Shown: positions 37,222 through 50,244, counted from the first letter of the stretch. The stretch: 64,000 nucleotides of DNA from Misgurnus anguillicaudatus (GCF_027580225.2 NC_073340.2:21212001-21276000); one strand, 5' to 3'. Program-made: numbers and translations. The notes: generated by a model not told the origin, from the letters alone.

Positions 37222-37703
37222 AGGGCTCGTTATAGTTGTGCGTAGGTTCCGCGTCGGTTTTCATTTATACTTTTGTGTCGTCCTCCGCGTCGACGTGCAA
37301 ACACACCCGCAAACCGCTGGTAGGCAGTATCCACGCATGTAACCACAGTAGCAGCGCGACCGTCAGAGAAAAAGAAGCTTGGCAAGTTAACCAACAAATG
37401 AAGAAGAAACAGCAACTTGTTGTGTATGATTTGAGAAGACCAGCAATGATGGATGTAAATAAACAGTGACTTTTGTTGCAGTTTGAGTTAAATCACTCCT
37501 CGACTTGGCTCATCTTTGTTTTCACCATCGCAAACGGAAATACCTATGACGCTGTTTTTTTACCTGACGGGAGGGGTTCTGGTGGACCAATCACAGCGCT
37601 TGCGGTCCACGTAGAACTGACGCGCTGTTCAAATTTTTGCAAGGTGCACGTCAGGCTACGGATAGCTACGGCGTAGAACTTACGCACGACTATAAATCGG
37701 GCT
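37222..37703. mobile_element. TAA-flanked MITE (Harbinger-like)
   Basis: TAA at 37219-37221 and 37704-37706. The left end AGGGCTCGTTATAGTTGTGC with GTAGGTTC is mirrored by the right end (inverse AGCCCGATTTATAGTCGTGC, then GTAAGTTC). The interior is CpG-rich relative to its surroundings (GTCGTCCTCCGCGTCGACGT). TWA target duplications are the signature of PIF/Harbinger elements. Short open frames inside have no motif. Confidence 0.75.
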
Positions 37704-37706
37704 TAA

Positions 37707-39007
37707 GAAGCTAGTCTTGGCCATAGAGGCGTATAATGTAATTATACAGATTTTCTAGGAAAACCCTAAACTTTCTTTCCTTGAATACAACTTTGGGGAA
37801 ATGTCTGCTGAATGAATGAATAAATGTAAAATTAATAATGATTACGAGTACAAATCACTAAAATCAACCCAAAATCAAGAAGGCCTTAATAACAAACCAG
37901 CAATTCTGACACTGATTGTTCACATCAAAACAAACTTTGCCCTCTATAGACCAATGTGGGTTAGACAAAGTGTTCTTCTATAGGAGGGTGATTATACCTA
38001 ACAAAAATGGTCCCAGTGCAGCGGGTTTCTGTATTGCCCATCGCTGCTCCCACTAACATAAGCACGGCTAAGTTAAAGTGCTCTTAATCAGTGCCCAACC
38101 TCCAGGCCACTGACAGACCATTCGCAACAATACAAAAAACGACTATAGAGAACAAGTCACCCCCCTGTGCAATTAGTAGTAGGAATCAACAAATACAAAA
38201 CTCACTGACAGCAACAGAACGCAGAGTGAGAGTAACATTTTTTTTTCCAAAACGAAGTGCTCCAACATCACATGGCGCATTGTGCATCGCCATCCTTATC
38301 ACTTCCTGGAAGTGTAAGGAAAGCGGAACGCCACATAGCCCTTTACTCCACGGCGATGCGTTCTGTAGGCCGTCTGGATATAAAGGTTTAAAATCAATCC
38401 ATCTTAGGTGGATCCCTCTGCCTTGTTCTCTTTGAGCAGGGTAGATGCTGTCTTTCCTTGCTCTCTTCTAACTGTGGAATGAGCACAGAATGTTGACATG
38501 TGAACCGCTGACAGAGCACCATGAAAGCAGCTAAGGATGTTGAAATTATTATTTTTGAACATTACCCTTCCACTCCCCTTGAATTTTGTCAGCAATATTA
38601 CTTAATACAATATTACATGAGAATTAAGGGTAGACAGAAAAGTGAATGGTAATGAAATTATTTTGTGAAGTATCCACAGCCACCCAATGAAGGCTGGAAG
38701 GGCATGAAGGTATCCACTGAACAAAACTATAATAGTAACATCTGAAGCTAAGATCTCCATTTATTTAGACTAGTCCTGAAGTCTTGTAGTAAATGTGCAC
38801 ACTGTAGAGCCTCTTATACCTGTTTTATTTTGTTTGTTAGTGATCAAGAAATGATAGAAGCTTATATACTGTGTTTGATTTCAGGTCCCTCCTTCAATAC
38901 CTCAAACATCACAGCCCTTCCCCCCCAAAACACTTAATTCCTCCACCTCTGCAAAGTGCTGTATGGATTACTCCTGTCAGAGAGTTGAGAAGTACTTCTG
39001 CTTTGCC
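37707..39007 (-). other. Likely socs5 3' UTR and downstream flank
   Basis: This is non-coding sequence downstream of the socs5 stop codon on the minus strand. AATAAA signals on that strand lie at 38824-38829 and 38760-38765, about 180 and 245 bp past the stop. Known SOCS5 transcripts usually have much longer 3' UTRs, so the true end may be further left, for example before the MITE at 37.2-37.7 kb. The end cannot be placed by eye. Confidence 0.4.
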
Positions 39008-40579
39008 TCACTTGCCCTTGACCGTCTCTCTCTCAAGCCAGCGTACACGCACCCTCTGCTTGTAGTGATACTCCCTGAGGTAGTCCTGCAGAGCAGGCGG
39101 CAGCGGCAGAGCCGCAATGCCATCGTACGTGATCCCATTGCAAATGGCAGCTCGAGCCAGGCTTTGCAGGTCGAAAGGGAAGGTCCGGTGCAGAGGTTCT
39201 GTGAGCAATGGTTCAAAAAACATGCAAGAGCTAGGGTCTTTGTAGTGCTCCAACAGTGCCGTGACGGTGGCTGCGTGAAACACGCAGGGGTCGTGCGCAT
39301 CAAAGCTGAAGTTGTGGTTCCACTGTTCGATACGTGCGTGCAGCGAGCGGCCATAGCGGCGGAAGCTAACGGAAAACAGGTAGTCTTCTTGAGCAGAGTC
39401 ACGAAGCAGAAAGGTACCCTCAGCCCGACCGTCCAGCAGCGCTTCGGCTTCATAGCGGTCCATCACACCCCAGTAGCAGGGTAGTGCTGTAATCTGCTGC
39501 TGATCAGGAACCAGACAGTGGATGAAATCAATCTGGGTGTGTACTTTCCAAGGGCCCGGCTGCTTTCCCAGATGGCCCTCTGCCGAAGAATGGCGCTGCT
39601 TTGGCCTACGAGCTTGCAAGCAAAGAGTTGTGGTGTCATCGTCCTCAGAGTCACAGTTAACTGCAGTTGCGCCCCGACTATCATTTAAGGCCTCACCTAT
39701 TCCAGGTGCCAGCTTAGGTCCCAGCTTATAAAGGGAAGCTAAGGGGGCAGTTATGGCATCTACTGTGTGGATCTGGGCATCGAGAGGTGGTTCCACACCC
39801 TCCTCAATGCTAAGCCGCCTTTGTTCTCGCAAACGTTCTTCCTCATCTTCCGGTGATGCACAGGTAGCGCCACAGGCATCCAACGAAGAATCCACTGGCA
39901 TCACTGCGACCGGTGCTGTGTGCTGTTTAATAAGATGCCATTTTCGGGCTAGATCTGATCCTGGTGCGAAGGGGCATGTCTCCAGCATTAACTCTGTTAT
40001 TTGAATTTTCCTTTTGGGTGGTGGAAGGTTGACACTTCGAGAGGATGAGCGCAATGGGAGGCACAGACCCATTGTATCATGGATCTGCTGACGTAGTGAA
40101 CGTACTGGTTCTACATCTTCCCGGCTGCTTCCAGTACCATGTCTGCGCCTCAATCGTCCCGATCGCCGTTCTGTGTTCTCAAGAGAACTCTGAGCCTTCG
40201 TGGAGCATGAGTGTCTCTTCTTTCCACTCCAAGGTGCGTGACGTGAATAAGAGTCCCTGCGAGCTCCAAATGGTGGCCGTGCATCTTCAGTGTCCTGCTC
40301 AACTGTGATCTCTAGTATCTGGGGTGCATCTGTTACACAGTTATGGCCCCGCCGTGACACACTTCCACTGGTCCTCCATGCCACCAGAGGGAGTGCACTG
40401 GTAGAGGGATTAGCTACCTCGAACATGCTTTCTTCCTGGGCCCTTTCCACATTGGGGCATACCGTGTCTGGTTGTGACTGAAGCTGTAGTGGCGTCTCAT
40501 TACAGGATCCCCTATCTGGGTGAATCAGAGACTGACATCCCTTCTTCAGGTTGCTCCACACCTTGCCAACTTTCTCCAT
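39008..40579 (-). CDS. socs5: Suppressor of cytokine signalling 5 (SOCS5)
   Basis: SOCS5 is an adaptor that dampens JAK/STAT and EGF-receptor signalling and recruits an Elongin B/C-Cullin 5 ubiquitin ligase. The 523-aa product (mammalian SOCS5 is 536 aa) starts [14 protein letters not shown], matching the family start. Upstream is an in-frame stretch without ATG that contains a splice acceptor (TTTTCCAG, exon from 40598). The long N-terminal region holds the SOCS5-specific [11 protein letters not shown] block (about 107-117) and the JAK-interaction segment [16 protein letters not shown] to HTAPV (about 189-224). The SH2 domain is about 368-460, with phosphotyrosine-binding Arg393 in FLLRDS. 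The SOCS box is about 465-515, with an LPLP Cullin-5 motif at 491-494. The whole coding sequence is one exon, as in other vertebrates. The SOCS5-type N-terminus rules out SOCS4. Fish have socs5a and socs5b; which one this is cannot be told by eye. Confidence 0.97.
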   Translation of the reverse strand: MEKVGKVWSNLKKGCQSLIHPDRGSCNETPLQLQSQPDTVCPNVERAQEESMFEVANPSTSALPLVAWRTSGSVSRRGHNCVTDAPQILEITVEQDTEDARPPFGARRDSYSRHAPWSGKKRHSCSTKAQSSLENTERRSGRLRRRHGTGSSREDVEPVRSLRQQIHDTMGLCLPLRSSSRSVNLPPPKRKIQITELMLETCPFAPGSDLARKWHLIKQHTAPVAVMPVDSSLDACGATCASPEDEEERLREQRRLSIEEGVEPPLDAQIHTVDAITAPLASLYKLGPKLAPGIGEALNDSRGATAVNCDSEDDDTTTLCLQARRPKQRHSSAEGHLGKQPGPWKVHTQIDFIHCLVPDQQQITALPCYWGVMDRYEAEALLDGRAEGTFLLRDSAQEDYLFSVSFRRYGRSLHARIEQWNHNFSFDAHDPCVFHAATVTALLEHYKDPSSCMFFEPLLTEPLHRTFPFDLQSLARAAICNGITYDGIAALPLPPALQDYLREYHYKQRVRVRWLERETVKGK

Positions 40580-40721
40580 GAGGTGGGGGCACCTGGACCT
40601 GGAAAACAAGGAAAAACCTCCATTAGAACATGATTAGGGCTGCATTCAACCTAAGAAGTTACTTGAACTGAATTGAAAACTGAATTAAGAGTATGTGTGG
40701 AGGGAATTGTGGAAGAGCAGT

Positions 40722-41332
40722 CTAAAGGGCCGTGTATACTTTTTTCTGTGTCTGAGTCCGTCTCACGCATGCACGCGTCCATGCAGCTTTCAAAGTATAT
40801 TCACTTGGGCTACACGCGGATGACCGTGTTTGACACGTATGCAATACAAATGATTTCTTATTCAAATTATTACTCTACCAGGCCATCAGGACAGCAATGA
40901 TTCGCGACATTAGAGTTAGAGTTAAAGTACATCAAAAATTTTGGATAGATGAAGAAAAGTAGAGGATCCACCATTGCAAACAAAGTTTAGAACAAACAAC
41001 AAGTAAACAAAGAGCAGGAATCAAACATAATGGTGACGAAAATGCTCCACAGCTTTCTGTTGGTACAAGAAGTTAAAATAAAAGAAGAAAAAACGATGGT
41101 ATGTGTGCAAACGCTGTCTATTGCCTATGTGTTGTTTATAGGAGAATGTCTTGTTTCAATATCTTCACATGCATGCGCCGGCACATGTGGACTTTCTGTG
41201 CGGCCTCAAATTTTGGGCAGAACGCGGACAGTGCGCGGGGACGACCACAAACCCTCCCGGTGATGGAAATGACATCATGCGGATGGCGTGCATACACGGA
41301 CAGCCCTAGTATACCTTAGGCTTTAAGTAGGG
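40722..41332. mobile_element. Probable MITE (AAAGGGCCGTGTATACT ends)
   Basis: The left block AAAGGGCCGTGTATACTTTT, followed by a TGTCTGAGTCCG stretch, has a diverged inverse at the right (CGGACAGCCCTAGTATACCT, then TAGGCTTTAAG). The interior is CpG-rich. No target duplication was defined, so the limits are approximate. Confidence 0.45.
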
Positions 41333-41760
41333 TTGGGTATTGAAAAAAGGGGGAATCGATATGACATGCACATTTTGATTCTGTTTATCAATTCCTGATT
41401 TTTCAGTCATTATTCTCGCACGACGAACAGCAATGAGCCTTTTACAGTTGTATCTATCTGCCAGGACCTGTGACGAAACTTCCTTCAATATGCACGAGCA
41501 ATTCATTACATTCTGCATTATGACTCACTGCAGCAAACGTTCAAAAGTTTGGTTAAACTTTGTGAAAAAAGACTGTAGTATTGCCAAATGCAATACATGT
41601 GGCCGGGATATTTCATGTAAGGGAGTAAATACCTCTAGTAGGATGAAACATTTGCTTCAACACAGCAGATACACCAGATGCATACTTCTGGATAAACTGG
41701 ATAAACATTGCCCGAGACTAATTTTAATATCGGGTTTAAACAGGGTCTAAGTGATTAAAT
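41326..41760 (+). pseudogene. hAT transposase fragment with BED zinc finger
   Basis: An open frame (41433-41750) encodes RSKVWLNFVKKDCSIAKCNT followed by CGRDISCKGVNTSSRMKHLL and QH. That is a BED-type zinc finger: the aromatic W and F, Cys-X2-Cys (CNTC) and His-X3-His (HLLQH) are all present. BED fingers form the N-terminus of many hAT transposases and ZBED proteins. Just upstream, TAGGGTTGGGTATTG resembles a hAT terminus also seen near 48305. The catalytic domain and dimerisation region are absent, so this is a 5'-end relic on the strand opposite to socs5. The frame extends N-terminally without recognisable content. Confidence 0.65.
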
Positions 41761-42164
41761 TGTTGCCAGGCAGACTCTTGAACACCCAAGGCCAGTGCTA
41801 AAAATTAACTCATGGAACTGCTCCCAGTCAACCTGCTGCCGTGGGCTGAGTTACAATGCCGGTCTGGGCCCGTCTTATTCTGACCCCCCAAAGCGGGACA
41901 CCAAACGAACAGAGAGGTTTTGCTATTAGCAAATTCAAACTCTTTGTGCACCTTTTGATTTGTTTTACAACTTAAAGAACCTTCAATATTAGAGGTTTGA
42001 ACTTTAAAGTCGCAATGAAATTGAAATAAAAAACTGTAAATTGGTTTGGAATAGTTTTTTTTTTTAATAAATCATCTGTAAGCTTCATTTAAAAAAATGA
42101 ATGTGCCCTCATAATCTTAAAGGTTATGAAAAAAGTTCAGTTTTCAGATTATTTATGATGAAAT

Positions 42165-42660
42165 GGAACGGTTTTGACTGAAATTTGGACATATGATGCT
42201 GGCCCGAGAATTTTCGGGTGTTTGTTCTATCACCTTTCACCTCTACAATGGGTGTATAGGTGCACTGGAACAATCCTTCCTAAAATCCATTAAATTTCCA
42301 TTTACAAAGACGTGAAACTCACCGAGTGGTCAGTGGTGTTCACTGATATGATCACACAAAAATCGCTGCAAAAGATGCTTTCCAACAGGTTTTATCATAG
42401 TTTTTGTCCATCTCTATTGACATGGATTAGATGTGCTGTGAGGTATGGTATTACTCCCCGCCGGGAATTGTGTTTGTATTCTTGCAATTGGCAAAGGTGG
42501 ATTATCGCCACCACCTGGGCTGGAGTGTTTATTATTTTTTATCATAAACAATCTGAAAACAGGGCTTTAAGTGTAAAATACCGAACTTGTCCTTTAAATC
42601 AAAAATGCAAATCTCCTCCCCTTCTCGAAATTATCTTTCTTTACTTCTGGTCATATGGTA
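42165..42660. repeat. Second copy of the 9.8-10.4 kb repeat
   Basis: About 42170-42390 is the reverse complement of 10109-10318, and 42530-42590 matches 10318-10372 in direct orientation. See the entry at 9775. Confidence 0.6.
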
Positions 42661-42835
42661 TGGCAAGTGGGTGGGGTACAGGAAAAGATTGCAGCGAGTA
42701 GCAAATAGCAACATGACCCAACTTCAAACGATCCAATCAGTTCTCGATGGACGAATTCAAGTCTAGCCCTACCTTTTTTCATTTCAGAAGCCGTTTCACT
42801 CGGATATACGTCACCATGGGGAAAATAAGACAAGA

Positions 42836-43186
42836 GGTTGACTGATAGTGGATTTTGCCAATACCGATAACAAGGTTGGTCCGTACTTGCCAATTACCGA
42901 TTAATCAACCGATACTGGATAAAAACAACCATAACACTAAAATTAAAACAGTTACGAAATGTATTACAAAAGTAATAAAACAACAGTACTGAACCATGAA
43001 AATGTGCTAAATGAAATAAACGTATAATTTGAAAAATGATGTTAATAATGTTAATGTTAAAAATGTGTTACTAATGATATAACACAAAGGACACAACTCA
43101 TAACAACTATCGGCATTGATTTTTGCCGACAGCCGATTGTTCCACCAATGAACTATAGAAACCGATTAATCAGTCTACTTCTAAAT
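42836..43186. repeat. hAT-like repeat with inverted 'GATTAATC' blocks
   Basis: AGGTTGACTGATAGTGGATT at the left and CGATTAATCAGTCTACTTC at the right are imperfect inverses, with ACCGATTAATCAACCGATAC and GCCGACAGCCGATTG inside. It resembles the abundant '...CGATTATCGG...' fish repeats. No target duplication seen. Confidence 0.4.
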
Positions 43187-43867
43187 AAGACAATTGCTAC
43201 TTCCATTTCATGGCGACATTAAGGACCCAAGCATGGATTTGTGGCCCAATTCATTAATGTTCAGCTATTAAGAACACATCTCCATGCTCGTTGGCAGTAC
43301 ACTGTCAGATCAGTCCAAACGTGAATCAGCAAAATACAGAGTGATCCCCTCCAGGTGAAGCATGAGCTCAGGAACTGCTTGTGCCCAGACAAACTAGCTG
43401 CTTTATTAAGCACATGTTCTCTGGCTCACCCATCTTAACAGGGGATAAACTTTCCACAAACCAACATAATCAAACAAGCAGTAAAGCTCAAATGTGAACT
43501 TTCTACAAAAAAACAAAACTGATTTTCCATCGCCACGCCAAACCGTTCTCATTGTGTAACTTCTATTTCATGCCAATCCGACCAAGCTGGTACGGTTATG
43601 GTTTTATTTTCTGTGGGGATGCTAATGGAATCCTTTGGAATGTAATACAAATGAGTCAGTCATTACCTTGGTAACATAAGACATGAAATGTGATGTAAAT
43701 AACAAGCATGTTATAGTGGATGATCATTTCATTCTTTTGACACGATTTCGGTTTACTTCACTCAAATAACGTGCTTTACCAAACTTGTAGCCAGGCATCA
43801 CACGGGTGACCAATCCTGAGCGGCGACATCACTACACACATTCTGTCAGCATGATTTAAGTTACAGT

Positions 43868-44191
43868 ACATTCACACGGGGCGAAATCATTAACGCTTGA
43901 CAGAAGACTTGTCTGAAGCGTGGACAACAGCCAATCACAGTGGCCGCAACACATGCTCTGGTCTTCTTCCATAAACATAACTGGCTGGCTCTGGCTAAGT
44001 TATTTGCATAAGGCGATCTGATTGGCTGACACACACATTGTCGATTGAAAAGTTGAGAAATGTTTAACTTCTGCCGTGAGTAACGGCACTGACACAGCGC
44101 TGACTGATCCACAATTAAGTTCGGCAACGCATGACGTCACCCATTAAAAGTGAATGGGAAGCGTCAACCTTTACGCCCCGTGTGAATGTAC
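43868..44191. mobile_element. MITE with GTACATTCACACGGGGCG ends
   Basis: GTACATTCACACGGGGCG (43867-43884) is mirrored exactly by CGCCCCGTGTGAATGTAC (44174-44191). The interior is about 290 bp and non-coding; AACGCTTGACAG and the inverse of GACGC...GTCAAC keep symmetry near the ends. The target duplication may be TA or GTA. Confidence 0.75.
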
Positions 44192-45904
44192 CATTAGACA
44201 TCCGTGTTGAGAATTCCGGACTGAGAGCGGTTTGTAATTGTGCCATGCCGAACCAGGCTCATGTGGAAAAGCGCTATAAATGTGATTACAAAATCAGTTA
44301 GTCTATTTAATTTATTAGTCAGAAAAAAAATAATGTGTCAAACTATGCCTTAGCAAAAAAAAAAATCACAATTAAGCTTTAAATTATTTAAAATGAAATA
44401 TGCCAGAAGTCTGAAAGAAAGAAACGTTTCCATGAATACTTAATGATAGTTCATCAAGTCTCCTGAGAAAAGGAAGAACAAAATGTAGGTCATGTGCTGG
44501 GATGAGCTTCAGTGCATTATTTACGTTCTTCGAGATGGTATGTGAGGAAAAGAATTACTGGTTTTGGAGCCTGCTGGGTTTTGTGTAAACTATCTAAATT
44601 AGAGATGGATCAGCTAATGCCTTGGAAAACTGAAATCAATCACAGACTGGACAAAGATAAAAGCTTTAGACTTAAACTTAAGTTGTTTTAACCCTGATCA
44701 CATGGTTAGTTTCACAAACTTTACATCAAAAGGCACTGGACGTCAACTTTAACTCTGATGCTACTCTTTGCGTTTCCTTCTTACAACTGGATGTGTGACA
44801 GACTTTAAAAGAAAAAGGCCAGTTGTAACACCTCTAAACCCTCACCCCATTCATGTTTTTCTAACTCTGAACATGGTGACATTTTGGCTGATATATTTTG
44901 TGTCAGAGATTGGCTCATGATCTTTATTTCTATAACCAGGATAATTTTGCAGACAACTTCTGGGACAGCATTTTAACATGTGACTCTAAATTCATCTTCT
45001 TTTAAACATTGCCTCAGGAAGCTATCGGCCTATACCATCTTGCCCATTTCTTCTGTAGCAACAAAATGAGGGCCATAAATCAAAGCTTAGATCTGGCTGG
45101 GCAGCTATTGCTACAATGTGCATAAAGGCCAACGAGCCTGACCTTCCCCCAAACTCAGGAACCTTGCTCCACTTCAAACTGAACTTCCACTAGAGAACAA
45201 CATTTGTAAAATGTGTCGTCAGAAGTGCATATGAAAAGAGTTCACCAAGTTCATAATGACAGATTCTGTGTTTGTGTTGAATGTGAACTCAAGGGTCACT
45301 TGTTTTTCCCCTGGATTCTCAATCTAAAGTTGGATGCATTTTGAAATGAGATGATTGCGCAAAATGTGTTGCGTGATCATGTTAGCTCTACTGAAATGAC
45401 TAGAAAAGTGGTAAATTGACATCGGATAAGCTCTGACAAGCCAGGTTGGAAGGCAAATCATTATGAATATACATTAACCTTGCAGTGCAGTGATTACAGC
45501 AGTCTCACATAACGCTAACCTCATTCACAAACATCAACTGTAGTTTGAAAACCAATGGGTGATTTTGGTCAATCTTTAAATGACATGAAAATTCTCCCAT
45601 TACTTACTCACACCGAACCAGATTTATATTACTCAATCTCTTGAGTTGAACATGTCATGAGACAACATTTTAACAATGGATGCCTGTGCTGCCTGGTGGC
45701 ATTATAATGTAACATTCGCTTGTTGTTAACTAAAGAAAGGAAGTCATATACATCTGGGATGTTAAGGGGATAAGTAAATTATTATTTCTGCACTTTCTTC
45801 TTGTTGCTCTGCCATTACGTTCGTTCAAAGCCTGTAAATCTTGTGACGCTAACGTACTTTACCATAACACAGACCGCGCTTGCAAATAACCACGCCGTAT
45901 GCTT

Positions 45905-46645
45905 TGACTCTGAATTCCCTAGGAGAAGTATTTGAAAGTTCATGACTGACAGACTTCCTGGCGCCTGGTGGTGGTGCTATACCTGGGAGTCACAATAGGT
46001 ACATCGATGCGATCGGAATCTTTGGCCGAACATACACACTGCGTTTCATCCCAATAAGACATTATTTGCCTTAGATATTAGACACTTCCTGTTTCTCTGA
46101 TTTCAACATAAATTTGTCACCTCGCCATGGCAGAACCGTTCGAGATATCAAAAATCCCTTCTCAATTTAGCATCTCCAATGTCTCGGCATCATGTTCACC
46201 ACGTTTGGTGTCAATCGCATAAATCCCCTAGGAGGAGTATTTAAAAGTTCATCACATGCATTTTTTAAACAATCCAAAATGGCCGACTTCCTGTTGGGCA
46301 GAGCTAATAGGTTTGAGTGCAAAGGTTGTTCGGGTCGAGGAGATCAATATGCGTACCAACTTTCGTACATGTGCGTACATGTTTGCCCGATCTGTGCACC
46401 AATGTTTTATTTTGCATTACAGGGGGCGCTACAGAGCTCCCTTGCCACGCCCGTGTTCCAGCCTTTGCCCGGTCGCAATGACAGACGACTTTGACGTCTG
46501 TGCCAAATTTCAAGAGTTTTTGATTTCTAAATAAATGCAACGTATAGTCCACTGCGACTTAAATATGTTTTTTCATCTTGTTGACGCATTTTTGATTGAT
46601 GCGACTTATACTACGGAGCGACTTATAGTCCGGAAAATACGGTAT
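45905..46645. repeat. Cyprinid-type dispersed repeat with internal duplication
   Basis: CCCTAGGAGAAGTATTTGAA with AGTTCATGAC (about 45919) recurs as CCCTAGGAGGAGTATTTAAA with AGTTCATCAC (about 46228), roughly 310 bp later. CAGACTTCCTGGCGCCTGGT and its partner GCCGACTTCCTGTTGGGC repeat the same way. The right part ends GACTTATAGTCCGGAAAATA, a motif seen in many vertebrate repeats. A roughly 100-codon frame inside shows no domain. Confidence 0.55.
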
Positions 46646-48089
46646 GTCATATTGCAATCAACTCACTTTATATGTTTTTAGCCAAACTGTGCAGCCGTAA
46701 TATAATAAATGTCAGGACGATACCAAAGACATATTTCAGGTGAGCGCCAAAGTTCAGGACAGATGTCCGGAAGAGAAGACTCAGCAGAGTTCATTCTGGA
46801 AAGCAATATATGAGAAACACAGTCCCAGCTGGCAGTAACATGAAGACAGACCTTCTGAACTATAACTAACACTCTAGGACATTGGTAAATGATTTTTACT
46901 ATTTCACTGAATTAGTTTATTTAACACCTATACATAGCACAAACCTTTCATTGCGCAATAAGAGCATCCACTGCTAAAAAGAAACTCCAATCTTCAACAA
47001 ACATTTCTGGGATTAACTTGACTAATGAGTATTGAAATTTAAATGCTCTTAAAACTGTGATAACATACTTGGCAAAACCATAAACCACCTGGACATGCAC
47101 TTTGTTCATTTTCAACTGTAAACAGGGGAGTTTTTATGTGAAGATGACATTTTTCAGAAAACCTTTTCTGTTTCTTACTACATTGGTGTTGTGGAAACAA
47201 TGACTAGACTTCAGATACGGCTTTATTAATATAAATAAAAATATTTTACATTTAAAATGTCGCTTTGATTATTATAGTTCATCCAGCTAGATAGGTGCCA
47301 GTTATTTTAAATAACCCTGTAGTTACCCCCCACCCTTATTGTTAATTGTTCAGTTACTCTGCTGCTAACTAACCACACCACACCACATGTGTCTTCTTTT
47401 AACAATTACGCATAATATTGCATCTTGCTAGTAACTATTAACCATCTATTCTTTTCTTCCCCTTGTTTTACTATTGACTACACGCAACAAGACCGTCTGC
47501 GGGCTTACCCTGGCACCAGATCACTAAACACTAGCCCGTTAAATACTATGCTATTCTCTGCTCAGCTTGGGTTTCTGCTACCAAGAACGCTAACAAGCCT
47601 TGCCCAGAGCTTCTGCTTCCTGGTAGCGTGAGCCCAGCCCCCTCTGCACACCCTTCACCTGATACTGCAGCCAAATTCTACTCCAGACATCTCTAGCACC
47701 CAAGTGCCACAAGAGGAAGCAGTCCAGAGCTGTCTGTTCTTTTCAAAACTTAACCTCCACTATAGCGAAATCTGCGCATCCCACAGGGTTGTGCTCGTCA
47801 CAACGTCAAGCAATGCTTAGGTTACTTAGCAACGAAAGACGCCCTGGAGCGCCCACGCGCTTTGAAAAGGAGGAAAGTGGTCACATTTTCCACGTGGTTT
47901 TAGAGACGAAATGTAAAGCAAATAAGCACGTGTGCTTGGCCATTTCGGTGGGTGAGCTGAGTCCCGGAGCATTCATGGAATCTGCGCTTAGGTGCTTGTT
48001 TATTGTAGCACTTTAATCCGTGAAACAGCAAGTGAGGAACCTTTTTGGGGTTATAATGTTTCCAGCCATGCTGAAAACGTGCTTCGATG

Positions 48090-48540
48090 GTGTACCGCAG
48101 GGTTCCCCAAATCTTACCCTGGAGGGCCGGAGCACTACAGAGTTAGGTCCAACCCTAATCGGCATTGATCGGAGCATCCCTACAGGTTACTAGGGCCGCA
48201 CGATAAATCGCACGCGATTGTCACGCGCATCACGTCAGTAAAGCCGGTTCCTTCCTTGGTTAGTAATAAATCACCATCAGTTGTTTTTAGATGGAGCAGC
48301 ATTTACTAGGGCTGGGTATTGTTAAAAAGCTTTCGATCTAGTGCCAATTTCGATAATTCGGTTTCGATGCCGGTTCCTAACGATACTTTTTCCAATACCA
48401 TAAGTTTTAAAATCCATTTAAACATCAACAAAAATACATTAAACACAAAACTTTTAATTTCTCACCTTAATTAAAAAAATGTTAGTAACACTTCTCACTC
48501 AGGGCAACATTATTAATAAAACTGGTTGCTTTTTTGGATA
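48090..48540. repeat. Cluster of hAT-like element remnants
   Basis: Three recognisable starts lie in a row: CAGGGTTCCCCAAATCTTAC (48099), ACTAGGGCCGCACGATAAAT (48189), and ACTAGGGCTGGGTATTG (48306). Each resembles the terminus of a different non-autonomous hAT family. None keeps a matching right end that I could find. Confidence 0.45.
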
Positions 48541-48667
48541 GGGGTGCGCCAGCAGACACACTTTGTTTTTTTAATGAAAAACAAAAAAGGAAACAAAAAT
48601 AAAGAAATTAAGAATATAATTAACACAGCTTTATTTTATGAAATGTAAAATGGTCTTTAGCTTGCAG

Positions 48668-48970
48668 GGCTCCAGACTGCCACCAAAATATAAGAATGTG
48701 CCACTGAATTTTACATCCAGTCGCACATGTGCGACCAGTAAATTTGACCTGTATTTTGTGATGCGAAACTGAATTTGAAAACAGCACACTGTACTTTATG
48801 CATCTATGATTAAAGTATTCATTAGTAATACAGTGGAAATTAGTAGAAATGTGAATATTTGGCTAGCATTTTGATTACAGTGTGTGCCCCTACATTTTCT
48901 GGTTGCGCCCCTAAAATTTTCAGTTGGGGGCCACTGTGCTCCTAGTGAAAAAAGTTAGTCTGGAGCCCTG
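48668..48970. mobile_element. MITE with CAGGGCTCCAGACT ends
   Basis: CAGGGCTCCAGACT at the left is the exact inverse of AGTCTGGAGCCCTG at the right. GCTTG flanks both sides. The ends fit hAT, but an 8-bp duplication is not seen. GTCGCACATGTGCGAC near 48720 is an internal perfect palindrome. Confidence 0.7.
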
Positions 48971-50244
48971 GCTTGGACTAACAGTATTTAAATAAGTGGG
49001 TTCATTATAGCTGCAACTTTGACAAAACGTTACATGATCTGATGGAGGTTATACGTGGGCAACTGACAGATGTACCTAGTGTAGTCAAAGCAGCTTTCTA
49101 GGAAAAGTCGGTTGCAATGTTTAAGCCCTGCTCAAGCCAACTAAAATATCTGGGTAGGCCTTAATCTCTGCACATAGAAATATGCCAGCAAGTCTTTCAC
49201 CCTTGCCAAACTGTCTTGCATGTCATGAGAATGTGTCAGTGATACCTTAAACAGAAAGATATTATTTCAAAAGCCAAAGTAACATGATCTGTAGCACGGT
49301 GCAAAAGAAACCCGATTAGAAATAGACAATGAAAACGAAATGCAGGCATCCTCCTAAAGCATATAATACTACAAATCTTTTGAAAGATAAACCTCTGTAG
49401 GGTATATATAGTACCACCACTGGATACCTGATGGAACAATAAATCACCACTGCCTTTACTGCACATATAGATTGTGATATAGATATTGATAAACATTTCT
49501 TACCAGGGTAAGATGTGAATCAATGCACATTTTTGCTGCTTTGAACATCTGTTGATAGCACCAATGTCGTGTAGCAACACCACAACATAGATCTTCTCTC
49601 CTCTAAACTCAGTTTGCAAGCATTATCTATTCTAGTGTATTGATATGCAATCATGTTAAAAATTTTACTTTGCATGTGCTTAAATATTAAAACATTTTAA
49701 GATATGCATCCCTTACAGTAAACTATAACATTTTATGTGATGTCTATTGATTGTCACAGGTATCAAGCTAATAAAACTGTACAAGAACACATTTCTTGTA
49801 TATGCCATATCCTTACAATTGGGCCCAGGAATAAATCCCTGTATTGCATATACCTATAGATATGCATAAAAATGTAAGGACTAACGGTAGGCCTTTGCAA
49901 CAAGATCTAAATAAGTACAGTAGCAAACCAGCCATTGAAAATTTTCTGCATAGCTTAATTTTCAACCGAATGCGGCGATGCAGACCTCCACACTTTGCCT
50001 ACTTTTAGGAAATACAATCATTCAAACTGCACACTTTGTATGAGGTTCTTATTTCCAAAGCAAAGCTAAACAACTGACTTCACGTCACTTAAATTATCTC
50101 TAAGCATTTCTTTCTGGTTGCTTTAAACCGGCTCGAACATTAGAAAAGGGGCCGACTGGAAAAAGACACCAAAAGCCTCAGAAACCCGCGCGATAACATG
50201 AATTAATCGATGCGTATTGACAACATAATGAGAGATCAACTCAC

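Larger units (their letters stand above)
40598..50244 (-). other. Predicted 9.6-kb 5' UTR intron of socs5
   Basis: The acceptor TTTTCCAG (minus strand) lies at about 40599-40606, 19 bases before the ATG, and a strong donor CG|GTGAGT lies at 50244-50239. The donor sits at the edge of a CpG-rich patch that fits a vertebrate promoter. SOCS5 genes commonly have non-coding 5' exons (family knowledge). The intron is mostly transposon remnants plus unremarkable sequence (41763-42165, 43190-43860, 44195-45880, 46650-48085, 48975-50120). Confidence 0.55.

Noticed and set aside
38963..39484. A 173-codon plus-strand frame and a 158-codon minus-strand frame over socs5
   Set aside because: Both overlap the socs5 coding exon in other frames and have no family similarity; they are shadows of the GC-rich coding sequence.
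40580..40609. Extending socs5 upstream by ten codons ([10 protein letters not shown]) using TTG
   Set aside because: There is no ATG, the stretch spans a splice acceptor, and known SOCS5 proteins start at the M(E/D)KVGK sequence.
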